From Saccharothrix tamanrassetensis (lineage in GTDB: Bacteria > Actinomycetota > Actinomycetes > Mycobacteriales > Pseudonocardiaceae), in the NCBI RefSeq assembly GCF_014203665.1, contig NZ_JACHJN010000010.1, positions 186,001 through 250,000 of the forward strand: a DNA stretch of 64,000 nt, read 5' to 3'. A model generated the notes under the pieces. The model saw only the letters and a list, made by a program, of their open reading frames with translations, did not search any database and was not told where the DNA came from. Shown piece by piece: positions 25,794-34,225 of this stretch. Position 1 is the first letter of the stretch. Every line of letters begins with the position of its first letter. The translations under genes and the position numbers were made by a program.

Positions 25794-26291
25794 TCAGACC
25801 TGCGCTTCGAAGTGAGGTTTCATCGACGGGTAGTACGAGTCGAAGTCCGGCAGCGACCTGCCCTCGCGGGACGCGACGAGCATGTCCAGGTAGTACTCCC
25901 AGCCCGGCCCGATATCGCCGGCACCTTCGGCGGAGTCCAAGTGGTGCACGAACTTCAGCTCGGTGATCCCGTCCACTTCGGACAGTAAGATCTCCAGCCG
26001 CCACGTGCCCTGGTCGTCGATGGTGGACACGGCCAGCCGCATGGGCGGTTCGCACGCCTCGATGCGCGCCTCCATCCACGGCTGCTGTTCCTCGTAGGCC
26101 ATCTGGATCTTGATGGTCCGACCGGGTGCGGCGTCGCCTTCCCAGGAGCCGAACCAGCGGGCGGTGCGGGCGGGTTCGGTGACACTGGCCCACACGTCCT
26201 CCGCGTGCGCGCGGAACGTGCGGATCAGCACGAGGTCGTGGGCAGGGCCTGAACCGACCGGGATCAGCCGGCCGGAGGGTGGACGGGTCAT
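25794..26291 (-). CDS. SRPBCC (AHSA1-like) domain protein
   Basis: START/Bet v1-like fold of 165 residues. It opens with LVLIRTFRAHAEDVWASVTEPARTARWFGSWEGDAAPG, the usual AHSA1 start (a W-x-x-x-T/S-E-P...W-F pattern), and ends with a helix carrying GWEYYLDMLVASREG. The ATG overlaps the ArsR stop codon by four bases (ATGA), so the two are coupled. ArsR-SRPBCC pairs are common in actinobacteria; the ligand is unknown. The 169-bp 3' gap (25625-25793) has no gene. Confidence 0.9.
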   Translation of the reverse strand: MTRPPSGRLIPVGSGPAHDLVLIRTFRAHAEDVWASVTEPARTARWFGSWEGDAAPGRTIKIQMAYEEQQPWMEARIEACEPPMRLAVSTIDDQGTWRLEILLSEVDGITELKFVHHLDSAEGAGDIGPGWEYYLDMLVASREGRSLPDFDSYYPSMKPHFEAQV

Positions 26292-26638
26292 GCGGTGTTC
26301 TCCTCTCGCCGGTCCGCGCGGTGTTCGCGACGGGTCCGGTAGACCTCGGTTTCCAGCGCGTCGAGGCGGTGCTCCCAGCCGGTCGGCCGGGCGAACTGGG
26401 CCAGCCAGTCGGCGAGCCCGTCCAGCGGTGTCGGGTCGAGCGAGTAGAACCGTTGCCTGCCAACGAGTTCGTCGCGCACCAGGCCGCTCTCCCGGAGCAC
26501 CCGCAGGTGCCTGCTCACGGCGGGCCGGCTGATGTCGAACCGGGCGGCGATCTCCCCGGCGGGCAGCCGGGACGCGCGCAGCATCAGCAGGATCTCCCGC
26601 CGCACGGGGTCCGCGATCGCTCCGGCCACCTCGTCCAC
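26288..26638 (-). CDS. ArsR-family transcriptional regulator
   Basis: Winged-helix repressor of 116 residues. IADPVRREILLMLRASRLPAGEIAARFDISRPAVSRHLRVLRESGLVRDELVGRQRFYSLDP, in outline, is a complete ArsR HTH and wing. No cysteine metal site is present, so metal sensing is unlikely. First gene of a two-gene operon with the SRPBCC protein; autoregulation is likely by family precedent. Start ATG 26638 lies 28 bp from the end of the neighbouring M20 peptidase gene. Confidence 0.92.
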   Translation of the reverse strand: MDEVAGAIADPVRREILLMLRASRLPAGEIAARFDISRPAVSRHLRVLRESGLVRDELVGRQRFYSLDPTPLDGLADWLAQFARPTGWEHRLDALETEVYRTRREHRADRREENTA

Positions 26639-26666
26639 CGCTGAAGCGTAACCGATGGGTTACACA

Positions 26667-27794
26667 TCACGCAACGCCCGGCGGAACCGGACGACCGGAT
26701 CGGGAGTCGACCGCGGAGTCGGGCAACGACCGCAGGTAGGCGCTCAACGCCCGGCGGTACGGCTCCACCGTGTCCAGGTCGGCGTACTCGTCCGGCCCGT
26801 GCTGCCCGTCCCCGCCGACACCGAAGATCACCGCGTCCACCCCGCGCTGGTAGTAGAACCGCGAGTCGGCCGCGCCGTGCTTGCGCAGGAAGTCCCCGGA
26901 GAACCCCTGCTCACGGGCCGCCGCCCGCAACGCCGCCACGTCGACGCTCGACGGGTCGGCCCGGTGCGGCGGCTCGACGTGGTTCACCGTGACCGGCAGC
27001 GAGCACACCTCCGACAGGTGGGCGGCGATCTCGTCGGCGGAACGCCCGTCGAACGCGGAGTCCTCCGGCGGGTACCGGATGTCCAACCACGCCGACGCGT
27101 CCGCCGGGATCTGGTTCGTCGCGGTGTTCGACGTCTCGACCCGGGCCACGTTGACCGTGGTCCGCCACGCCTCCGAGGTCGGCGGCGGGTACGCCGCCAG
27201 CAGCGCGTCGATCCCGCGCACGAGCTTGACCAGCGCGTTGTCCCCCAGCCACGGGTACGCGCTGTGCGCGGCCCGGCCCGGGGCGTCGATCCGCGCGCCG
27301 ACCAGCCCCTTCGACTCCGTGACCAGCCGCAACGCGCTGTGCTCCCCGATCACCACGAACCGCCCGGTCACGCCCTGGTCGAGCTGGTGCCGCGTGCCGT
27401 CCCGGCCGCCCACCTCCTCGTCCGTGACCAGCTGCAACGCCACCGGGAACGACGTCGGGACGTCCCGGAACACCGACGCGAGGACCAGCGCCGACAGCTT
27501 CATGTCCTGCGCGCCGCGCGCGTAGAGCCGGGATCCCTCCCGCCTGGGCACGAACTGCTCCGGCGATCCCGGCACGACGTCCAGGTGCGCGTTGAAGATC
27601 ACCCGGAACGGACGGCGGGAAGCTCCCCGGTAGACCAGCGCACTCGGCTTGCCACCCGACTCGAACCGCTCCACGGTGAAGTCCGGGCCCACCACGTCGA
27701 GCACGAAGTCCAACGCCCGCGCCAAGTCCGCGGGCCGGTCCGCCGTCGACGGGATGCGCAGCAGTTCGTCCGCCAATGCCAGGAAGTCATCCAC
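26667..27794 (-). CDS. M20-family metallopeptidase (ArgE/DapE-like)
   Basis: Di-zinc amidohydrolase/peptidase of 375 residues. Metal-binding motifs are visible in order: VIFNAHLDVVPG (His), ARGAQDMK (bridging Asp), VTDEEVGG (catalytic Glu and metal Glu), and a C-terminal GDGQHGPDEY (His). The lid/dimerisation domain lies between. This group deacylates or cleaves N-acyl amino acids and small peptides. GTG 27794 (protein begins VDDFLALADELL) is preferred; a TTG at 27827 would add 11 residues. Neither has a good ribosome-binding site. Confidence 0.9.
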   Translation of the reverse strand: MDDFLALADELLRIPSTADRPADLARALDFVLDVVGPDFTVERFESGGKPSALVYRGASRRPFRVIFNAHLDVVPGSPEQFVPRREGSRLYARGAQDMKLSALVLASVFRDVPTSFPVALQLVTDEEVGGRDGTRHQLDQGVTGRFVVIGEHSALRLVTESKGLVGARIDAPGRAAHSAYPWLGDNALVKLVRGIDALLAAYPPPTSEAWRTTVNVARVETSNTATNQIPADASAWLDIRYPPEDSAFDGRSADEIAAHLSEVCSLPVTVNHVEPPHRADPSSVDVAALRAAAREQGFSGDFLRKHGAADSRFYYQRGVDAVIFGVGGDGQHGPDEYADLDTVEPYRRALSAYLRSLPDSAVDSRSGRPVPPGVA

Positions 27795-27928
27795 GGGCCC
27801 ATCGTGCCGCAGGAACGATCGGAGCAACCGCTCTTGCGGACCATCGCCTGGTGGTAGCTGTGCGGAGTCGGCCGATCACACCCAGGATTCGCGAGGCCCG
27901 CCGGCGACCGGTACGGCACAGTGGAGGC

Positions 27929-28471
27929 ATGGATCTCACTCCACGCGCGTTCTTCGACCTGGCCCGTTCGACCGTCGACACGGCCGTCTCCGTGCCCGGC
28001 CGCGTGCTCGGCCTGCTGGAGGCCGCCGAGAACGTCGTGCGCCGGGCCGACGACCTGGTGGCCCGCACCGGTCGCGTACTGGACGAGACCGAGGCCCTGG
28101 TGGCACGGGCGCAGGTCGTCACGGCCGCCGCCGAAGCCGTCACCACCGACGCCGGCCAGACCGCCCGCACGTCGCGCGAGCTGATGGACAGCTACGCGCC
28201 ACTCGCACAGCGGGCGCACCCGTTGGCCCAACGGTTCGTGGACGACCTGTCCCCGCACGAGATCGACGCGGCGATCCAGTTGGTCGACCAGCTCCCGGTG
28301 CTGACCAAGCACCTGATGGAGGACGTCCTGCCCATCCTGACCACTTTGGACCGGGTCGGACCGGACATCCACCAGCTGTTGGACGTCACCAACGACGTGC
28401 GCCAGGCCATCCTGGGCATTCCCGGTTTCACCTTCCTGCGCAAGCGCGGCGAGGAGAAGCAGGAGGACTAG
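27929..28471 (+). CDS. Hypothetical helical protein
   Basis: A 180-residue protein of unknown function, predicted almost entirely helical with heptad-like spacing (AENVVRRADDLVARTGRVLDETEALVARAQVVTAAAE). It has no signal peptide or transmembrane helix. The N-terminal PRAFFDLARSTVDTAVSVPGRVLGLLEAAE and C-terminal LDVTNDVRQAILGIPGFTFLRKRG resemble a widespread actinobacterial family often mislabelled as a RuBisCO large subunit. ATG 27929 has GGAGG unusually close, so the mRNA may be leaderless or the start slightly different. Confidence 0.7.
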   Translation: MDLTPRAFFDLARSTVDTAVSVPGRVLGLLEAAENVVRRADDLVARTGRVLDETEALVARAQVVTAAAEAVTTDAGQTARTSRELMDSYAPLAQRAHPLAQRFVDDLSPHEIDAAIQLVDQLPVLTKHLMEDVLPILTTLDRVGPDIHQLLDVTNDVRQAILGIPGFTFLRKRGEEKQED

Positions 28472-28486
28472 GACCGCAGGCGGTCG

Positions 28487-28717
28487 GTGACAGGGGTGGA
28501 GGTCGTGGCCGAGGACGCCGCGGTGCCGACCGAGTTCCCGGTCGGCATCGGCAAGACCGCTCGTCGTGTGCCGGCGCTCAACGGCTGCACGCGGTACGAC
28601 CAACTGACGGGTGTGACCTCCGCGGAACTGCTGAAGATCCACGGCGTCGGCCCCAAGGCGATCCGGATCCTGGGCGAGGAACTGAGCGCGAGAGGCCTGT
28701 CGTTCGCCGCTTCGTGA
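28487..28717 (+). CDS. Small helix-hairpin-helix protein
   Basis: A 76-residue protein. LNGCTRYDQLTGVTSAELLKIHGVGPKAIRILGEELSARGLSF carries a helix-hairpin-helix (hairpin HGVGPKA), as in RNA-polymerase alpha C-terminal domains and DNA-repair proteins. The N-terminus is short and acidic. It may bind DNA non-specifically. GTG 28487 is 15 nt after the preceding stop; GTG 28496 is an alternative. It probably shares a transcript with the helical protein upstream. Confidence 0.75.
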   Translation: MTGVEVVAEDAAVPTEFPVGIGKTARRVPALNGCTRYDQLTGVTSAELLKIHGVGPKAIRILGEELSARGLSFAAS

Positions 28718-28903
28718 GCCTCTCCCAGCCGGCGTGCGGACGTCGGTGGAGGCGCCCGTGTCGGCTGCCAGGCCGACGCCGGGATACCCACGACGACCGG
28801 GACGCACGTGGTCCCACCTCCTCCGATGACGCCCGGCACACCACCGGGGTCCGGTTCGGCGGCGGTCCGGTTCCCCGGTGGCCGGAGCGGGTACCCCAGC
28901 GGC

Positions 28904-29506
28904 ATGAAGTGGCGCATCGGGGTCCTGGTGGCGGTGATGGTCGCCGTGGTGGCGTTGGTGGCGGCGTTCGTGGTGGTCCCGAGGTTCGGCACGGACACGG
29001 TGGACCGGAGTCAGCCGGCCGTGCTGCAGTCGTTGCGGGACCTGAGCCAGTTCCACGCGGCGGCCGGCGAGTACCAGGTGGTGCTCGACATCGAGCACGA
29101 CGTGCGCTACGTGCCGGACGTCCTTGCCGGGCAACGGACCCTGTTCGTGGCGGCCGGCTCGGTCAACGCCTACGTCGAGTTCGGGGAGCTCGGCGAGGGC
29201 GCGCTGGAGGTGTCGCCGGACGGTAAGGCGGTCCGGGTCGACCTGCCGAAGCCCGTGCTGGACAAGCCGAACCTGCACCAGGAGCGGTGCTACGTGTTCG
29301 CCCAGGAGCGGGGGCTGGTGGACCGGCTCGCGGCGATCGTGGAGACGCGGGACCAGCAGCCGTTCTACGTGGCCGCCGAGCAGAAGATCGCCGACGCGGC
29401 GCGGGACTCCGGGCTGGTCGCGCGAGCCGAGGAGAGCACCCGCAAGATGCTCACCGGGATGCTCGGCGGGTTGGGGTACGAGGTGCGGTTCAGCGCGACC
29501 GACTAG
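28904..29506 (+). CDS. DUF4230-domain membrane-anchored protein
   Basis: Protein of 200 residues with one N-terminal transmembrane helix (IGVLVAVMVAVVALVAAFVVV) and an extracytoplasmic DUF4230 domain (VLQSLRDLSQFHAAAGEYQVVLDIEHDV...). Strand-rich segments such as LPKPVLDKPNLHQERCYVFAQERG follow. The function of DUF4230 is not known. ATG 28904 gives a standard N-terminus; the frame is open farther upstream but that stretch is Pro/Gly-rich and unlikely. It is separated by 12 bp from the pseudouridine synthase gene and probably co-transcribed. Confidence 0.8.
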   Translation: MKWRIGVLVAVMVAVVALVAAFVVVPRFGTDTVDRSQPAVLQSLRDLSQFHAAAGEYQVVLDIEHDVRYVPDVLAGQRTLFVAAGSVNAYVEFGELGEGALEVSPDGKAVRVDLPKPVLDKPNLHQERCYVFAQERGLVDRLAAIVETRDQQPFYVAAEQKIADAARDSGLVARAEESTRKMLTGMLGGLGYEVRFSATD

Positions 29507-29518
29507 GCTGACCGCCTG

Positions 29519-30424
29519 ATGAGACGCAAGCTCCGGCCGCCCCTCCCCCAGCGCCACGGCCTCGACCCCGCCCGCCTGCGGCTGCCCGACGAAGGGCCGT
29601 GGGCCACCATCCGGGACCACCTGGTGGCGCGGCTGCCGAGGGTCGCCCCGGAGCGGATCGACGGGATGCTCGCCGAGGGCCGGATCCACGACCTGGCCGG
29701 CCCCGTCGCGGCGGACGCGCCGTTCGCCCCCGGCACGTCGGTGTGGTTCCACCGGGACCTGCCGGACGAGACGCCGGTCCCGTTCGAGATCGGCGTCGTG
29801 CACCGCGACGACGCCATCCTGGTGGTGGACAAGCCGCACTTCCTGGCCACCATCCCGCGCGGCAGGCACGTCGTGCAGACCGCGCTGGTCCGGCTGCGCC
29901 GCGACCTCGGGCTGCCCGACCTCAGCCCCGCGCACCGGCTGGACCGGGTCACCGCCGGGCTGGTGATGTTCGTGATCGACCCGAAGCTGCGCGGCCGGTA
30001 CCAGACGCTGTTCCGGGACCGGTTGGTGCACAAGGAGTACGAGGCGTTCGCCCGCTACGACCCGGAGCTGGAGCTGCCCCGGACGGTGCTCAGCCGGATC
30101 GTGAAGGTCAAGGGCGTCATCACCGCGCAGGAGGTCGAGGGTCCGCCCAACGCCGAGACGCTGGTGGAGCTCGTGGAGCACGCCGACGGCTGGGGCCGGT
30201 ACCGGCTCACGCCCGCGACGGGCCGCACGCACCAGCTGCGGCTGCACATGGCCGCGCTGGGCGTGCCGATCCGCCACGACGACTTCTACCCGGTGCTGCG
30301 CGAGAAGCCGTTGGACGACTTCACCGATCCGCTGCAGCTACTGGCGAAGGTCCTCGCGTTCACCGACCCGGTGACCGGCGTGCGCCACCGGTTCGAAAGC
30401 CGGCTCCGGCTTCACTCCAGGTAG
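29519..30424 (+). CDS. RluA-family pseudouridine synthase
   Basis: RNA-modifying enzyme of 301 residues. LSPAHRLDRVTAGLVMFV holds the RluA motif HRLDR with catalytic Asp. IGVVHRDDAILVVDKPHFLATIP and ATGRTHQLRLHMAALGVPI are other conserved blocks. No separate S4 domain is clear, but residues 30-80 (VARLPRVAPERIDGMLAEGRI) may be a degenerate one. The rRNA or tRNA target cannot be named. Its 3' end overlaps the convergent DUF305 gene by 13 bp. Confidence 0.92.
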   Translation: MRRKLRPPLPQRHGLDPARLRLPDEGPWATIRDHLVARLPRVAPERIDGMLAEGRIHDLAGPVAADAPFAPGTSVWFHRDLPDETPVPFEIGVVHRDDAILVVDKPHFLATIPRGRHVVQTALVRLRRDLGLPDLSPAHRLDRVTAGLVMFVIDPKLRGRYQTLFRDRLVHKEYEAFARYDPELELPRTVLSRIVKVKGVITAQEVEGPPNAETLVELVEHADGWGRYRLTPATGRTHQLRLHMAALGVPIRHDDFYPVLREKPLDDFTDPLQLLAKVLAFTDPVTGVRHRFESRLRLHSR

Positions 30425-30990
30425 CCGAGCATCTGCGAGATCTGCCCGGTCCGGGACTGGAAGATCCGTTCCGCCAAGGCTTTCGCCTGCGGGTTGACCC
30501 CGCCTTCGCGTTCCAGCTTGGCCATCTCCACCGCGTTGTGCTGGTGGGCGATGAGCAGGTTCAGGAACGCCTTCTCGAACTCGCCGGAGGCGGTGGCGGC
30601 CACCGCCGCGATGGACTCCGGGCTGGTGGAGTGGTCACCGCCGTGACCCGCGTGCAGCTGCGGGTTGTCCCCGGCGCTCTCCGGCTGCTTCCAGTCGGAC
30701 AGCCACTTGAGCATCGAGTCCACTTCGGCGAGCTGGGTGACCTCTATGGCGGAGGCCAGGTTCTTCACCTCCGCCCGCACGGGGTGGTCCTCGGCCAGTT
30801 TCACGATCTCCAGCGCCGTCCGGTGGTGGGGCACGGACATCTGCAGGAACATCACGTCGACCGCGTTGAACTCGTTGGTCTCCACCACCGCCGACACCGG
30901 TCCGGTGGGCGCGGCCACGTCACCGCCGCCGCCGAGACCACAGCCGGAGAGCACCAGCAGACCGGTCAGCACTGCCATGAGGCGTCGCAA
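30412..30990 (-). CDS. DUF305 lipoprotein
   Basis: Exported lipoprotein of 192 residues: signal RRLMAVLTGLLVLSGC, then a DUF305 four-helix domain with the duplicated motif MSVPHHRTALEIVKLAE and LIAHQHNAVEMAKLE. The paired histidines and a His-rich insert (HAGHGGDHS) suggest metal binding; DUF305 proteins are often linked to copper handling. TTG 30990 is favoured because AGGAGG lies 8 nt upstream and it supplies the Arg-Arg of the signal peptide; ATG 30978 is the alternative. Confidence 0.88.
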   Translation of the reverse strand: MRRLMAVLTGLLVLSGCGLGGGGDVAAPTGPVSAVVETNEFNAVDVMFLQMSVPHHRTALEIVKLAEDHPVRAEVKNLASAIEVTQLAEVDSMLKWLSDWKQPESAGDNPQLHAGHGGDHSTSPESIAAVAATASGEFEKAFLNLLIAHQHNAVEMAKLEREGGVNPQAKALAERIFQSRTGQISQMLGYLE

Positions 30991-31016
30991 GGTCGTCCTC
31001 CTCGGGGAGAGCAGGG

Positions 31017-31063
31017 GAAGAGCCCGCCCGCGCGGTGACAGGGCGCGGCGCGGACGGGCTTCC
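31017..31063 (-). terminator. Terminator-like hairpin after the LPMO gene
   Basis: GGAAGAGCCCG at the left pairs with CGGGCTTCC at the right across a GC-rich interior that also pairs partly (CCGCGC / GCGCGG). It begins just beyond the leftward LPMO stop codon (31072). No clear T tract is present. Confidence 0.5.
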
Positions 31064-31071
31064 TCAGGCCG

Positions 31072-31830
31072 TTACAGCCGCTGCCACAGGGAAGCGGTGT
31101 TCGGCGGTTCCCAGCCGGCCAGCGAGGTGTGCGACTGGATGCAGCGGTAGGACGCGCCGCCGTAGGTCACCTGCGTGCCCACCGAGTACGCGACACCGGT
31201 CGCCCACGTGCCGCCCACGGGCGGGGTGGTGGTCGTCGGGCGCGTGGTGGTCGTCGTCGGGCGCGTGGTGGTGGTCGTCGGAGTGGTGGTGGTCGTCGGG
31301 CCGGGGCCACCGGAGCCGACCTGCAGGTCGACGCACGCGTAGAACGCCATCGGGGTGTCCGCGATGTTCCACACGGCCAGGACCTTCACCCGGCCCGTGC
31401 GTCCGCCGAGGCTCACGTTGTGCGTGACCGACGAGCCGGGCTGGCGCCCGCCGTCGTTGAACTCGGCGATCTTGCTGCCGCCGACGAAGTACTGCCACGT
31501 GGTGGTGGCGTGGCGGGCGGTGATGGTCCAGTTGAACGGCACGTTGTTGCCCACCGAGGTGGCGGGCCAGGCCTTGCTGTCGTCGCTGAGCGGTGCCCAC
31601 CGGCTGTCACCGGCGTGGCAGTTCTGCTGGCCCTTCGGGCCCTCCACGCTCTGCGGCTCGTAGACGACAGGGCCGCAGTTGGAGACGCGGCCTTGTGCGC
31701 ACATCGCCTGCCGGCTGGGCGGCGAGGAGATGTAGCCGTGCGCACTCGCCGATCCCGCTGACACCACGACGATGAACGGGGCGATGCCCACGCCGGCGAG
31801 AACCGCCGCGAGCTTGCGTTTCAGGCTCAT
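31072..31830 (-). CDS. AA10 lytic polysaccharide monooxygenase with CBM5/12
   Basis: Secreted copper enzyme of 252 residues that oxidatively cleaves crystalline chitin (or cellulose). The signal peptide ends SASA, exposing His as mature residue 1 (HGYISSPPSRQAMC), the first ligand of the copper histidine brace. The second His is in WTITARHATTTWQYF. Four cysteines fit two disulfides. A Thr/Pro linker of degenerate TTTTRP repeats joins a C-terminal chitin-binding CBM5/12 (WATGVAYSVGTQVTYGGASYRC...WEPP). ATG 31830 has AAGGAG. A DasR-type site lies about 120 bp upstream, consistent with N-acetylglucosamine control. Confidence 0.94.
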   Translation of the reverse strand: MSLKRKLAAVLAGVGIAPFIVVVSAGSASAHGYISSPPSRQAMCAQGRVSNCGPVVYEPQSVEGPKGQQNCHAGDSRWAPLSDDSKAWPATSVGNNVPFNWTITARHATTTWQYFVGGSKIAEFNDGGRQPGSSVTHNVSLGGRTGRVKVLAVWNIADTPMAFYACVDLQVGSGGPGPTTTTTPTTTTTRPTTTTTRPTTTTPPVGGTWATGVAYSVGTQVTYGGASYRCIQSHTSLAGWEPPNTASLWQRL

Positions 31831-31949
31831 TGTCCAGCTCCTTCGGAGGAAACCCCGAGAGGTTTCCCTGGGCAGGGTCCAAATCCGCGGCGGCCGGATT
31901 ACGACGCCGGGCGTGACAGCCCGCAGGTGGGCCGGCACACTCGGCGATG

Positions 31950-31961
31950 TGGTCTAGACCA
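31950..31961. promoter_or_regulatory. DasR-responsive element (dre), perfect core
   Basis: TGGTCTAGACCA is a perfect 12-bp palindrome identical to the core of the DasR consensus known from Streptomyces. It lies between the leftward LPMO gene and the rightward NlpC/P60 gene and overlaps a CATAAT box (31960-31965) that may be the -10 of the latter. Confidence 0.75.
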
Positions 31962-32026
31962 TAATCGTGAACGTCATCCGGGTCAAGGATCTGAACCGAC
32001 TGGTGGAGCGGCCCGTAACCCCCGGT

Positions 32027-33043
32027 GTGACCCCACACCCCGGCAGTCGGGCGGTCGCGCTGGCGGCGGTCGTCGTCGCGGCGCTCACCGTGCCCGCGAC
32101 GGCACACGCCCAGCCCGCGGCCTCGGACGCGCTCCGGCGCTACGAGGACCTGTCCCGCGAGGCCGAACGCCTGCACGAGGAGCACCTCAAGGCGCAGGAC
32201 GACCTCGCCGCCAAGCGGGGCGAACTGGACCGGGCCAACGCCGACCTGGTCGGGGCGGCCGGGCTCGGCGACCAGGCGAAGGCGGACCAGGAGCAGTTCC
32301 GCGGCCAGGTCGACCTGCTCACCGAGGCCTCCTTCGAGGGTGCCACGTTCACGCGACTCTCGGCACTGCTGGTGTCGGATTCACAGCAGGACTTCCTCAA
32401 CCGGATGAGCGCCCTCGACGTGCTGGCGGCGGACAGCGGCGAGGCTCTGGACCGCCTTTCGGCCGCCGTCGACACCGCCGAACGGGCCAGGGCCGGCGCC
32501 CAGGACGCCCAACAGCGCGCCTCGCGGGCTACCGACGAGGCGCAGGAGCTGGTCGACGACATCGCCGACCGCCAGACGGCCGTGGACCGGCAGGTCTCGG
32601 ACGCGCGGGCGCAGTACCGGTCGTTGTCGGCGGCCGACAAGGCGGTGCTGGCGGCTCCCGGCGACACGTCGGCGGTGGACGTGCCGGCGGGTGCGGCCGG
32701 CTCGGCGCTGGAGTTCGCCCTGGGCCAGCGCGGGAAGCCTTACGTGTTCGGCTCCAACGGTCCGGACTCGTGGGACTGCTCCAGCCTCACCCAGGCCGCG
32801 TACCGGGCGGCGGGCGTGTCCATCCCCCGCACCACGTACGCGCAGGCCGCCGTCGGCCGTGCGGTGACGCGTGCGCAGGTCCAGCCGGGCGACCTGATCA
32901 TCTACTACTCCGGCCAGTCGCACGTGGCGATGGCCGTGGACGGAGTGCGGGCGGTGCACGCGTCGACCGAGGGCGTGCCGGTGAAGATCGCCGACATCGA
33001 CTCCATCGGCCCCGTCAGCGTCATCCGCCGCGTGGTCGGCTGA
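32027..33043 (+). CDS. Secreted NlpC/P60 cell-wall endopeptidase
   Basis: C40-family peptidoglycan hydrolase of 338 residues. A signal peptide (SRAVALAAVVVAALTVPATAHA) is followed by a long coiled-coil (about 150 residues, for example EDLSREAERLHEEHLKAQDDLAAKR), as in RipA/PcsB-type regulators. The C-terminal NlpC/P60 domain has catalytic Cys in SWDCSSLTQAAY, His in QSHVAMAVDG and third residue His in AVHAST. GTG 32027 is chosen because it gives a normal signal peptide and clears the putative -10 and dre site; GTG 31967 would add 20 residues. Confidence 0.88.
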   Translation: MTPHPGSRAVALAAVVVAALTVPATAHAQPAASDALRRYEDLSREAERLHEEHLKAQDDLAAKRGELDRANADLVGAAGLGDQAKADQEQFRGQVDLLTEASFEGATFTRLSALLVSDSQQDFLNRMSALDVLAADSGEALDRLSAAVDTAERARAGAQDAQQRASRATDEAQELVDDIADRQTAVDRQVSDARAQYRSLSAADKAVLAAPGDTSAVDVPAGAAGSALEFALGQRGKPYVFGSNGPDSWDCSSLTQAAYRAAGVSIPRTTYAQAAVGRAVTRAQVQPGDLIIYYSGQSHVAMAVDGVRAVHASTEGVPVKIADIDSIGPVSVIRRVVG

Positions 33044-33069
33044 TCCTCCGGAGCCCAAGGCCGGACAAC

Positions 33070-33108
33070 GGGAAGCGGGGCCCGCCGTGGTCGGCAGGCC
33101 CCGCTCCC
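33070..33108. terminator. Bidirectional terminator hairpin
   Basis: GGGAAGCGGGGCC (33070-33082) pairs with GGCCCCGCTCCC (33097-33108) with one bulged base and a 14-nt loop. It lies between the convergent NlpC/P60 gene and chitinase gene. Confidence 0.7.
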
Positions 33109-33116
33109 GGTCGTTC

Positions 33117-34028
33117 TCAGCAGCTCAGGTTGTTGCCCGCCGGAACTCCCAGGATGCCCACGAACCGCTGGTAGGCGTTCACCCGGCTCTGGACCTGCGC
33201 CGGGTTGCGGCCGTCGCACTCCAGCGCGCCGTTGATGCTGCGGATCGTCTGGCCGAACCCGTGGCCGTTGACCATCGCGTTGTGCGGGGTCATGGTGCCG
33301 GGGCCGTTCTGGGTGTTCCAGTACCAGAGGCCGGTCCGCCAGGCCACGGACGCGTCCTGCTGCACCAGCGACGGGTTGGTGAGCAGCGGCAGGCCCAGCG
33401 CGTCGCCGGCCGCCTTGTAGTTGAAGTTCCAGCTCAGCTGGATCGGCCCGCGACCGTAGTACGCCGCCTGCCCGGCCGGGCAGCCGTAGGGCTGGCTCGC
33501 GTCGCAGTAGTGCGGGTAGTTAGCCTGGTTCTGCTCCACGATGTGCACCAGGCCGCCGGTCTCGTGGTTGACGTTGGCCAGGAAGGCCGCGGCCTCCTGC
33601 TTCTTGACGGTGTCACTGCCGGTGTTCGCGAATCCGGGGTACGCGCTGAGCGCGGCGGTCAGGCCGCTGTAGGTGTAGAAGGGGTTCCGGCTCGGGAACA
33701 TCTGCTTGAACTGGGCTTCGGTCACCACGAAGCCGCCGGGGTTGGGCGGGTTGGACGTCGTGGTCGTGGTCGGCGGCGTGGTGGTCCCGCCGCAGACACC
33801 CTGGTCGGCCCAGACCGCCGCCGAACCCGGCGTCTCGTTCCGGGTCCACCACTTGGCCGACCAGTTGCGGCCGTTGTGGGAGGCCGCCTGACCGCCGGTG
33901 TAGACGGTGGACGGGCTCCACGCGGTCGCACAGGCGGCGGCGCTGGCCGTGGTCGTGGCCACCGCGACGGTCAGCGCCGCCCCGACCACGACGGTGGCGA
34001 TGGCCGCCACTACGCGGAATCTCGACAC
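33117..34028 (-). CDS. GH19 chitinase with N-terminal CBM5 (ChiC-like)
   Basis: Secreted endochitinase of 303 residues, close in layout to Streptomyces ChiC. After a signal peptide ending in TTTASA there is a CBM5 (WSPSTVYTGGQAASHNGRNWSAKWWTRNETPG) and a Thr/Pro linker. The GH19 domain has the catalytic acid in FLANVNHETGGLVHIVEQN and substrate-site AAYYGRGPIQLSWNFNY. The C-terminal ECDGRNPAQVQSRVNAYQRF block is intact. The start is GTG 34028. A dre-like site 57 bp upstream suggests DasR control shared with the LPMO gene. Confidence 0.94.
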   Translation of the reverse strand: MSRFRVVAAIATVVVGAALTVAVATTTASAAACATAWSPSTVYTGGQAASHNGRNWSAKWWTRNETPGSAAVWADQGVCGGTTTPPTTTTTSNPPNPGGFVVTEAQFKQMFPSRNPFYTYSGLTAALSAYPGFANTGSDTVKKQEAAAFLANVNHETGGLVHIVEQNQANYPHYCDASQPYGCPAGQAAYYGRGPIQLSWNFNYKAAGDALGLPLLTNPSLVQQDASVAWRTGLWYWNTQNGPGTMTPHNAMVNGHGFGQTIRSINGALECDGRNPAQVQSRVNAYQRFVGILGVPAGNNLSC

Positions 34029-34084
34029 GTGTTCTCTTCTTCCGTTCGAGCGCCCTCGGACGTGACGGGGGCCAACTCAACAGG

Positions 34085-34100
34085 ATTGGTCTACACCAGT
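34085..34100. promoter_or_regulatory. dre-like DasR operator upstream of the chitinase
   Basis: ATTGGTCTACACCAGT matches the DasR consensus ACTGGTCTAGACCACT with few changes; its core TGGTCTACACCA differs from the perfect site at 31950 by one base. It lies 57 bp upstream of the chitinase start. Confidence 0.65.
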
Positions 34101-34225
34101 CAAGAGTGAACCGCGAGGCTTCTACACGTCTTGCCCGCTGCGCCCGACGACCTCCGCGGGGCGAGTCAGGCCAGGTCAAGACGCTCGCTACCGCGACAGC
34201 ACGGCGCGGCACGGGCGAACGCGGG

